Source: Methanobacteriota archaeon (GTDB lineage Archaea; Thermoplasmatota; Poseidoniia; Poseidoniales; Poseidoniaceae). From it: 41,383 nucleotides of DNA. Every line of letters starts with the position of its first letter. Positions within the stretch are counted from its first letter, which is position 1. The notes under the pieces were generated by a model. It saw nothing but the letters and a program-made list of their open reading frames with translations, searched no databases and was not told where the DNA came from. Where the stretch lies: contig PAAW01000052.1 in assembly GCA_002699515.1 (NCBI GenBank), positions 1 to 41,383 of the forward strand, read 5' to 3'. A program made the position numbers and the translations under genes. Positions 17,635-29,600 of the stretch are shown here, in pieces.

Positions 17635-20600
17635 TTATAAATTATTGTCTTCTTCAATAAACATTTTTGCTTGGTTTACCCATTGATCTCTTTTCACTCT
17701 ACCTGGGAAAAATTCAATCGCAACATTGACTTGATCTTCTAATTCTGTATCCATATTAGATACTTGCGAAAATGTATAAATTCCTAAAGCATTTAATTTC
17801 TCTTCTATAAATGGACCTATTCCTTTAGTTCTCTGTAAATCATCTTTATTGAAAATTATAGAACCTGCAGAAATTAATCTTTTTACTCCTGATACTCCTG
17901 TCAAGATATTTCCATCTTTAGCTTTCCACTTAATTGAAATATTTTCACCTGATGAATCATTAATGTAACCTAAACCTTGTTCTGGGAATTTTGATGCATC
18001 TTTTAAGGTGATTGTTTTTGCACCTTTCTCAATTTCGTCAGGAATTTCAGTAGATTCAGAAACACCAAGTTTATCAAAATCAATAAACTCTGCTTTTGCT
18101 TCAACTCTAGCTAATGATGCTTCTTTTTTAGATAATCCTTGTAACTTTTCTTCCATTTCAGCCATCTTTGCAGCCATTTGTGCTTCCATCTCGGCTAATT
18201 TTGATTCTGCATCGGATTCTACCTTCTCTTTTGCTTCCTGTTCTGCTTTCTTAATTCTCTCTTCTATTGCGGCTTTCTCTTCGGCTTCTTTCTTGACTTC
18301 TTCCTTTGCCTTTTCACGTGCCTCATCTTCGGCTTTCTTGATTCTCTCTTCAGTCTCAACTTTTTCTCTTGCTTCACGTTCTACTTTTTCACGCGCTTCG
18401 TCTTCAGCTTTCTTAATTCTAGCTTCTTCCGCAGCTGCTTTTTCCGCAGCTTTTTCCGCAGCTTTTTCAGTTTCGTCTTCGGCATCTGATTCATTGTCTT
18501 CTATTTCTTTTTCAGCCTGTTCAATTGCTTCAGGACTTCCAACAACAGTTACACTCCATGTAACATATACAGATGCATTTCCAATTCTGATATTACCAAT
18601 AAATTCACCATATGGTGTTTGAGTTCCAAATGCTGCTTTGTTATCATTGAATTGTAATCTAAAGACTATGGAACCAAATCCTTCTTCTTCATCATCATCA
18701 TCTTGAACTTCAATAAGATCCATACTAAATCTGTTTTCATTTTCTACAGAATCTAAATCTTCAACTCTTATTTCTGTTCCTAATTGAAGTTTAGTAATTG
18801 TAATTGTTTCTTTGCTTTCAACACTATCTCCCATATTAACCCCTTTAATTGGAGAAAGTACAAACGGTTCTCTTCGTGTTCCTTTTCCAACAGCAACCGC
18901 TGGCTCAAAAGTAGTATTTCCAGGCTGAGGGCCAACATTTACTCCTAAAGCCATTAATACATTATTTCCTTTTTCTCCAGCAAGGAAAACTAAAGGAATT
19001 AATAAGGCTAATAAAAGGAATAATAATGCACAGCACCACCAATAAGTCATAAATTCAAATGTAGATTCTGATTCAACACTGATACAAGTTAATCCTTCTG
19101 GAGGAGTGCTTGCATTACTAAGTGGGTTCGAACCACATGCAATTTCATCTTTATCTAGCCATGTATCATTATCATCATCTAAATCTTCAACTAGTGGAGG
19201 AATAGAGGTTGATGTACCAATTAAAGTATCTGGATCTCCATCGCCATCAGTATCTTTCGATGCTGAGGGATCATTAGGGAATGCATCATTTGCATCAACA
19301 ACCCCATCATCATCACTATCTTGATCTAAAACATCACAAAAGCCATCACCGTCTAAATCTAATGGTGTACTCGTATTATCTAATGGATCTGTACTACAAA
19401 CATCTTCCCATGAATCAATCCATTCATCATTATCATCGTCAGTATCTTCATTATTACCAATTCCGTCATTATCTGTATCAATCCATTCAGTAATATCATA
19501 CGGGAATGCATCTAAATCATCAACCCAACCATCATTATCATCATCTTCATCAAGTGAATCGCATAATCCATCTACATCTTGGTCAGCTGGTTTATCTGCT
19601 GAATTATTACTTGATGTCCCACAAGCATTTTCCATTCCATCAGACCAACCATCTTGATCTGAATCTTGCAATAATGCATCACAAACATCTGGTTCATCGG
19701 GTGAAGAAAATATCGGAATTGATGATTCATTTAATGGATCTGATGAACATAATAATTCTTCTGAATCAATCCATTCATCATTATCATCATCATCATCAAT
19801 TTCATCACAGATAGTGTCTCCATCTGTGTCTGTTGGTTTAATACTACTATTCAATGAATTAGAATTACACAGTGTTTCCATTTCATCTGTCCAACCATCA
19901 CCATCATCGTCATCGTCATAAATATCTGGCACGGTATCCAAATTAGTATCTAGCAATACAGAAATTGTAATCTCAAAGCTTGCTGTGGTCATTGAATTTT
20001 GTGATGTGATTGTGAAAACAGTTGGAGGTAATAATTCAGTAGGCGTACCTGAGATCATGCCCTCAAAATCATTAGAACGTGCAAGATTTATGGCAACTCC
20101 ACTATATTCATTAAATACCAAACCTTCTGGTAATTCTGGGCTAATTTCCCAAGTTAAAATCCCTCCACCTTCTAAAATTGGTTTTTGTGCAGGCATTGGC
20201 ATATTCAATGAAAGTTCCAAATTAATATTTGGATATGCCATAATAATTGGCGCATCATCGAAATCGTCTAGCAAGTCACAAATTCCATCTAAATCTATAT
20301 CCGAAGGATAATCATTAGAATCTAACGGATTATATTGTCCTGGAACTGAACTACATGCAATTTCTTCGGCATCTGTCCAATTATCATTATCATCATCAAT
20401 GTCCATCCAATATTCTGTATTTGTTTCATCTCCATCTGGCTTACCATCTGCATCATAATCTGTTAATACTGCTAAAGATATTGTAAATGAGTCAATTAAT
20501 GATGGATCAATTCCTACTGCTGTAATTGTATACTCAAGTTCAGGTCTAAGTTCTAAAGGAACTCCCCAAATTGCGCCTTCTGATTCACTAAAATACAAAC

Positions 20601-23600
20601 CATCTGGTAAATCTGGGCTTATATCCCAAGTTGCAACTGCAACTCCTTGAGACGATGGCACGAATTCATTTTGTATTGGATAGTTTATTGCCAAATTAAA
20701 TTCATCATACGGGTAAAATATGTATAATCCAGTACCATTTACAGCCATTTCGAAATAAGTTGTACTGCTACCTCCTGAATTATACGCTGTAATTGTATAA
20801 TTATAATTGGTATTCTGTACTGGAATTCCACTAATTCTTCCATTAGAATCTATTGTAATTCCTGTAGGCAATGATGGTGAAACTTCAAAGTATTCTATAG
20901 GTCCGCCAGTATTTGTTACAATAATAGGGATAATAGGGGCGTCTTTCTTTACTTCGTAGAAATATTCAGGATAAGTAATATTAGGTGCTGGTTCAACAAT
21001 AGTAAACATAATTATTTGTCCTGAATCACATACATCCCAACTATTACATGATTTAATTTTGAATAATTGAGATGTTAAATTTTGAGTAGGGGTTCCTGAA
21101 ATGACTCCAGTACTTGTATCAAGAGTTATTCCTGAAGGTAATTCATTTGGCTCTACCATAAAATAACTGAGATACTCAGGTGTTTGAATATCTGGAGTTA
21201 AAGTATCCATTGGTTCTCCTTTAACAAGATTATACTCTAGAATGTCGATATTTGTCCAGTTAGCAACATCAAATTCAACTATAGGAATCTCTGGCGCTAT
21301 TCCAAATGTTATATTCACAGAAATTGTTCTTAGAACTGGTGTTGAAATTGTAGCATTAAGCATGTAAGTAAAATTTGTATTTGTAAAATTAACTGGAGTT
21401 CCATAAATACGTCCATAATTAGCATCAAAATTTAATCCCTCAGGCAGATCTGGATAAATTGACCAAGTTACAAATTCTTCATAAGATGAATCATAATTAT
21501 ATGTACTTCCCATTGCTAAAATATCACTATAAGTGTTATTTGCAGGAGCCATATAAGAAATTGTATGATCTATTTCTCCAAAGACCCTATACATTCTTGC
21601 AGAACCACTAGAAGAAAATGATTGCCCATTTGAATATTCAGTAGCCGCTGTAGTACCTCCCCATTGTTGAGAATTCATTTCAGCAATAAAATATGGTAAC
21701 TCAAATTGATCTAAACCGAAATCATAAATCCAATTACTACTACTTCCTCCATTTGTACCACTGAAATAAGTTTGGAAACCATCTGAGTTAATTCCCAATA
21801 AATGGAAATATGAGCCGACATTAGAATTTTCTGCATCTATCAAAATATGTACTTCATCGTTACTATCAATTACAGACCTTAATTGTCCAGCATTACTTTT
21901 AGATCCATAATTATTACAACTGTTCCAAATTAAATCTCCAGTTGTACTCATTCTAGCTGCACAAAGCCAACCTTTTTCTGAGGTTGAAAATGTAGTAATA
22001 TTTCCTGCAAAATTTAAATCTCCAGCATCATTGTCAAACGAAGAATATACTATAGAGATACTACCATCACTATATTCCTCAATTGACGGTAAAACTTCAT
22101 TCATGCCTCCAGTATATGTGATATTCTCAGCCCATTGCCATGTTCCTGAAGAATCTAAATGAGCAATAAATGTACTATAGAATGTTGCAGCCGCAGGATC
22201 AAGAACAGTACTTCCAAAACCTAATGCCACTTTTCTAAATTTACCAATCATTGTTGCCGAGCCATCAGAATGTGAGATTACATCTGTATATGCATAACTA
22301 GAGACATCATTACAAGTGTAAGATGAAGAAACAGAAGATTCTAGGTGAGTGGGTGACGAAATCCATGAAATGGAACCTAATGAATCTAATCTTGAAACAT
22401 ATGGAGTGTAATAACCGATACAAGATAATCCATAATCAACTGCTACCCCACCAAAAGTAATTGTTTGTGATGATTGTGTTTTTGCACTAAAAGAAACTGT
22501 TACTTCTCCATTACTTTCTACTGATATTCCTGAATCTGGGGTTACATCAAAGATTCTCAGGCCATTGGGTGATTGGGGTGAATCTGAGTTAGTAACCCAT
22601 AACAAATTACCATTTTCATCATATTTAGCTACAAAAATATCTCTCTCATTAGTTGACTCGAAATCGAAACTTGGCGATTCTGAGAATCTAACATCACAAC
22701 TTGAACTAGTTAATCCTTGATATTCAACAAGTACATATAAATTATTAGAATCATCAATTTCTAAATCTTTAACATCTCCAGAACATAATTTAATTGTTCT
22801 AACCCAATCCCATTTCTTATCTATTCCTCTTTTCGCAACAAATATATCATCACTATCATGTGCAGGTAATACTGGAACTCCTTCAAAATATTCACCTGTA
22901 CCTGTATTAGAATAATAAGAACTAGAGAAAAACATTGACCCTTCATTTCCAAATCTTACTTGATTGCCCTTATGTCCGTTTACATCTCCAGAGTTAGAAT
23001 TCTGTTGTGTAACTGGCAATACTTCATATCCAGATAATAATGGTGATTGATCCCATATCTTAATTGTGAGATTTAGTGAAAAAGGATCATTAGAAGAAGT
23101 AGTAGTAATTTCATAAATAGTACCAACCAAATCCATTTCCAAGGGTATTCCAGTAATATCTCCAGTAGTTGAATCAAAGTTTAATCCCTCTGGTAATTGA
23201 GGAGAAATTGAAATTGATGTTGGTTTCAAACCAGTAAATGTTGTAAGATATCCTTCATTCTCAGTATTAACTTCGAATACAAGTTCTGTTGTTTCATATT
23301 CTAGAGTAGCTTGATCTAATGCGTCACAAGTTCCATCTCCATCTGCATCACCAGGGAAATCATTTACATCAATAGACTGAGAATATTTACCCAAATAATT
23401 TATTTGACTATAAGCAGCATTTGTGCCAGAGCCAACTGAACTGAAAATATAGGGGTCATCATAATCATCAACTATAATTGAAACAGATTTAATGTAATTT
23501 ACATTCCACGACATAAAAACTCTGACAATTTGAGATTCCCAGACACTAGTTAATTCATTAAATGTTGTGTAATATGTACTACCATTACTATGATCAACCC

Positions 23601-26600
23601 AAGTTAAATGTGGTTTATTGGCACTATCAAGAACAAAATCTAATCCATGATTATTCGTTTGGCTAGGAATTGTTGTATTAAATTGAGATTCCCAACCATT
23701 TGATTTTTCTTCAAGATAATATAAGGCACCGTCATTCATGTAAACTAGGTGTGGAGCACCGTTTGAATCTATTAATAACTCTGAACTTAAAGAAGAAATA
23801 ACTGAATTTGAATTTACGGATCCATCGATTAGAACGCCATTTGACCAATTTGAATTAAAAGACTTGTTCCAACTTCTTAATCCTCCTGCGAGGCCTTCAG
23901 CAATAAAATATAATTCTCCATATTCATCGAAAGCAATTTGTGCGAATCCATCTTTTGCGTCGTCAGGATATGCTAAAGACTCTGTAAATGTTTCATTAGT
24001 AATGTCATACACTTGTAATTCTGTATTTGAAGTAAGATAGATGTTCCCATTAGGTGAAATCGCCATATCTGTGTAATCATAACTCTTACCTGTAATTGAT
24101 CCAAGGTTTTCAATATTTTGATCAAGAGTTGCAAAGTTTGTGTTTCCACTTAAAACATCTAATTTATACAAATAGCCTGCTGATGCAATATATGTAATAT
24201 CATCATAATGTGAAAATTCTGAAAAATATCTATATTGTTTATATGAATTCGAATTCGAATTTATATTCATAAATGTTTCTCCTTGTGCTGACGTTGAAGT
24301 ATCATCACCATATCTGTAAATTGATGGATAACCGTTTCTACTATTTCCAAATGTATTTAATATTCCATTTTCATCAAAGAACATATTTCCTTTAGAGTAG
24401 TACATATTCATTCTATAACCACTATTCATTGTTAAAAATTCGTGTCTTGGTTCGCATATACTTTCTTGGATGTCTGTCCATCCATCATCATCATCATCAG
24501 TATCGAATTTGTTACACAAATAATCTCCATCTGTGTCCAAAGGTATTGAAGAAGAATCTATTGGATCTGTATCACATGCTGTTTCATTCAAATCAGTCCA
24601 TGTATCGTCATCATCATCAAGATCTTCTACTAAATTAGTAATACAATCTACGACAATTGAATCTGGTTTCCCGTCATTGTCAGTATCTAAATATGCACAT
24701 GGATCTAATACGAATTTATCATCAACATCTAATGATCCATCATTATCATCATCTGTATCCCATAGATCAATCGTTCCATCATCATCAGTATCTTTAGGTT
24801 TTAACCAAATATCTGAAGCGGGTAAATTATTACCCATTGAATCTGCTTGAGTTCCTACAGCATTGGTATTTTCATGAGCTAATTGACCGAATCCATTATT
24901 CCCCCAACACCTTACTTGCCCATCTTCTCTAATAGCACAAGTTGAAAGATAACCTAACGCTAATGATTCAGCATTTCCTCCAATATCTGTAATTATGAAA
25001 TTATCACCAATATCTGAAATAGAATCTCCAATAGTGCTTGTTGTTTCAGTTCCTAGTTGTCCATTTGAACCTATACCCCAGCATCTTACATTTCCATCGG
25101 AATTTATAGCACAAGAATGAGGAGTTCCCGTAGAGTAATAATTTAAATTCAATTCTCCTTTTGAAATATATAATTGTTGGGTTTTTATATCAGTTCCAAA
25201 ATCTACAGCAACTAAATTATCACCCATTTCTGATTCGGAATCTCCCACATTTGAAGATGGATTACTTCCAGTACCTAATCTTCCGTAGCTATTAGCACCC
25301 CAACAATACACTTCTCCATCTGTTGCTAATGCACAGGAAATTGCTTGACCTGTGGAAATTTTGAAAACACCTCTATCAGAACCTAAGTCTATAAATCTAA
25401 AATCTGAATTTGAACCTAAAGCCGAGTTTCCAAGAGTACTAGTTGTTTTACCAATTCCTAATTCACCAGCCTTATTATCTCCCCAACATTTCATTAATCC
25501 ATTTTCTAATATTGCACAAGAGTGGTCATAACCCAGGGAAATATCTAACGCCTTCATTTCATTACCAAAGTCTACAGCATCATCTGCTATACCTGTATTC
25601 CAAGTATTACCTACTCCAAGTTGACCTACACCATTTGCACCCCAACATTTTACATCACCATCTTCAAACAATGCGCAGTTATGATAACTTCCTGCACTTA
25701 ATTTCACAATATTAGAATTTGTTGTACCGAAATTAATTGGAGTTAATGAATCCCCCATCTCATTAGGATTATCTCCAAAATTATAGCTATTTGATGCACT
25801 ACTGACTTGATTGTACTGATTATCTCCCCAACATACTACCTCCTCAGTATTTAGTAATGCACATACATGAGTTGCTCCTGCAACTATTTGTTTGGCTGTT
25901 CTATTAGTTCCTAAATTTACGAACTGAAGGAATTTTCCAGTTTCATTTACGTTATCACCATATTGAGTATTGTTTCCAATTCCTAATTGACCTTCATGAT
26001 TTCTACCCCAACATTTTACTAATCCTTGAATTGATCTTGCACAATAAAAATCTGTTCCTGCTGCAATTTCCTCAACTCTGTAAAATGTTTTTGAAATATC
26101 TGGTGTTTTGAATGATGTTATCAAATCATCACCAAAACCAATATCTCCATCTTGCACCCAATCTGACGGTTCAGTAAACCCACTAAAGTGAACCCATCCT
26201 AATCCCATTTGGCCATACGTATCCTCTCCCCAACACATTATTCTGTAATCGGAAGAAACAGTATCTGAATTAAATAAAGCACACGAATGATGCCCATTTA
26301 CTGAAACTTCAACTGGAGTATAACCTGTAGGCAAAGATGTCACTGTAACTGGAAGGTTAGATGAAGACATACCTGAATTTCCGTCCCCTAATTCACCAAT
26401 TGATTCTTCTCCCCAACATTTTATTGAGACTTCAACAATTGCACAAACATGTCTTTGTCCAACAGAAATTGAAGTAATTAAATCGGAAGGATCGTCCTTA
26501 AGATCACCTACTTCAGTTCCATTAATACTTGGAGATCCACTTCCTAACATTACAGTACCATCAACACCTAATCCCCAACATCTTGTTTCATCTAATGCTC

Positions 26601-29600
26601 CTCCTAAGGAACAAGTAACATCTTGACCTGCGCTCAATGCCTTGAATAAATAATCTGGTTTAACAAGACCAATTCCTCCAACTCCTTCATGGTCAACTCT
26701 TACCAATGAACTACTATCTGTAGATACTGTTGAACTATTTCCAAGTGTCATGGTGTTTGAACCTCCATTGTATCCCCAACAGTAGGCGTTATCTTCAGAA
26801 TTTGTTACACAATTATGTCTTTTACCTGCGGTAATTGAATCAATAAAGCCAACATCTGATTCAATTATAATCTTTTTAGGTATACTAGAATCTTGTCCAG
26901 AAATTAATGCTTTACTTGTTTGGATTTCGATATCATCAATCCATACAGTATCTAATCCTAAAATATTATTTGCATCTTTATCATATTCCCATGTAAATGT
27001 ATGAATCCCAGTTCCAAATGAGGAAGTATTTTGGGTCCAAGTATTAGATACACCACTCCATTCGCCCATTAGTAACCCATCAATGTAAAATTTTAATTTG
27101 TCAGAAGTATCTGTAGAGGTCTTATATGAAAAAGTTATGTTTCCACCATAAGTATCAACTGTTGTTGAAAAAGAAGATGTAGAACTTGGACTCATAATAT
27201 CTGGAGATTTCCAAGAATATGTTGAACCATCAATATCTGTAGTACCGTCTTGAACCCAAGAATTCGTAATATCTTGGTCCCAATCTAAGTTTAAATCAAC
27301 AAGTCCATCGACTCCTGTATCTGCGAATGTTTCAGCCACAACTACATTACTATCAAATTCATAATATTCTCCAAGTTGTTTATCACTACCACTACCCCAA
27401 CAATATACTTCTCCATTACTTGTAGTTGCACATGTATGTTCATCTCCAGCAGAAACTGATAGAATTGTAACATCCTCATCAAAAGAAACAAACGTTGGTA
27501 ATTCTTCAGCTGATGTATTGCCTAATCCCAATTGTCCTTTATCATTAGCACCCCAACACATTACACTTCCATTATTACTTACAGCACAAGTATGGCTTGT
27601 TCCAGAATCCATAGAAATTACTGTGAAATCTTCAGGTAAATCTACTTCAAGCATATAATCTACTACATTCGAAGGTTCAGCATTTGCTGTAATGCTACCT
27701 AATTGTCCTTGATCATTATGGCCCCAGCACGCTACTTTTCTACTATCTAAAGTTGCACAACTGAAATCATCACCAGTTGAAATTACACTTGATTCGCCAA
27801 TTGCAGGACTGTCATCTTTAGTATCAAATCTATCACAAATTCCATCTTTATCAAAATCAGCTGGAATACTTGTTTCATCGAATCTGTCGGTTAAACATCT
27901 AATTTCATCTAAACCGTTCCATCCATCTCCATCAGAATCAACGTACAATCCTGTTCCAGAGTACCCAATATTGCTCACTACCCAAATATCGCCATAATCT
28001 GCAGTATAATCTGCAATCCATAATCTTCCAGAATGATCGATTAAAATTGAAAGTGATGTTGGTTGTAAAGTAAATACTAATTCTGGGGTTGTCCAAACAC
28101 CCTCTGACCTATGGATAATTTGTAATTGTCCTGAATTATTGAATGCTAAGTAAGGTTCGTGATCAGCATCAATTGCTAAATCAAAAATTCCAGTATCATA
28201 AGGTAATGTTTCATTTTGCCAATTATTAATTGAATCACAACTTCCTGAACAAGAAGAATAAATTAATCCTAAATCATATGTTTCGTGAACAACATGTACT
28301 GAATCATCTGGAGAGATACTAATTGCAATAGAAGAGTTTTCATCATTTCCATAGGCTGATGAATTTAATGAAAAGTTTGTAGAAGTACCATCTGAAAGTA
28401 AATGATAATATGTTAATGAGTCATTGTTAAGATCTCCGTCTCCATCATCAAAAATACCTACAATATGTATTGTATTCTCTGAATCAATTGCAGCATCAAA
28501 ATTATCTGTTACTCCAAGTTCATCATGTTGACTAGCGGTCCAAGATGGTCCTGAACTACATGAAGAAGAACATTTATGAGACCACAAAGTTCCACCTCCA
28601 AGTATTGATACTATCTCTAAAGTGTCATCTGTGTGTAAAACTAATTCTAAATTTGTTGCAACTCCACTTAATGCAAGTGTAACCCATCTTCCATTTTCTT
28701 TTGTAGTATAATGAATCTCATCAGCTGAATCTCCAACTTCTGAATGAACTATATGAGGGACGTCATTAGAATCTACTACAATATCTAAATCTGTTATTCC
28801 TCCAGTACTTTCTCCTAATAGTTCAATCGTCCAAAGACCATTGACATATGTTGCAAATCTCAACCTATCATCATTACCACTGGTATATACTAACGCAGGA
28901 CATCCATCGGAACGTAAAGTCATTGAATTGAATTTACCAATCTCTGCAGTAGAAGCATCAAGTTGGTGAAGTTCCATACTGGGGTTAGTTGCAGTGAATA
29001 ATTCATTACAATCATCACCTTCAAAAGTATCATCTAATTTTAATTCAACATCATCTGTTGGCATATCTAAATTATCATCACCTTTGAAAGCTAAATCCTC
29101 ATATCCTAGTCTACCATTACTTGCAGTACCCCAACATTTGATTCCATTAGTTGTTAAAATTACACAAGCGAATTTATCTCCAACTTCTATACGGTCTGCA
29201 GAACCTCCAACATTAACAGGCTGTAATGAATTACCCATTTCGTTAAAACCGTCTCCACGATCTAATGTATCTCCAAGTCCTAATTGTCCTACATCATTTT
29301 GCCCCCAACATTTTACTTGTGCATTATCTAATATTGCACAAACACTTGTTGTACCTGCATCAATTTCTACAGCATATCTAGAAGTTCCTAAATCAACAAC
29401 TCCTAATGAATTGCCCATTTCTCCACCTTGATCACCTATATCATTAGTATTCTCAATACCTAATTGACCAAATTGGTTATCTCCCCAACATACTGTATCT
29501 GAATTATTTAATATTGCACAAGTGAATCCATCTCCCGCAGTAATATTTACAGCAGTGTTACCGTTTGGAAATGATACAAATCCAAGGTTTGAACCCATTT

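Noticed and set aside
18008-18622. Plus-strand 204-aa Ser/Ala/Phe-rich ORF
   Set aside because: It is the antisense of the Ala/Glu/Lys coiled-coil of the giant protein; the sense frame is far longer and has clear domains.
19540-19800. ATCATCATC runs that look like microsatellites or a CRISPR-like array
   Set aside because: They are runs of aspartate codons in TSP3 repeats of the giant protein, with no regular spacer structure.
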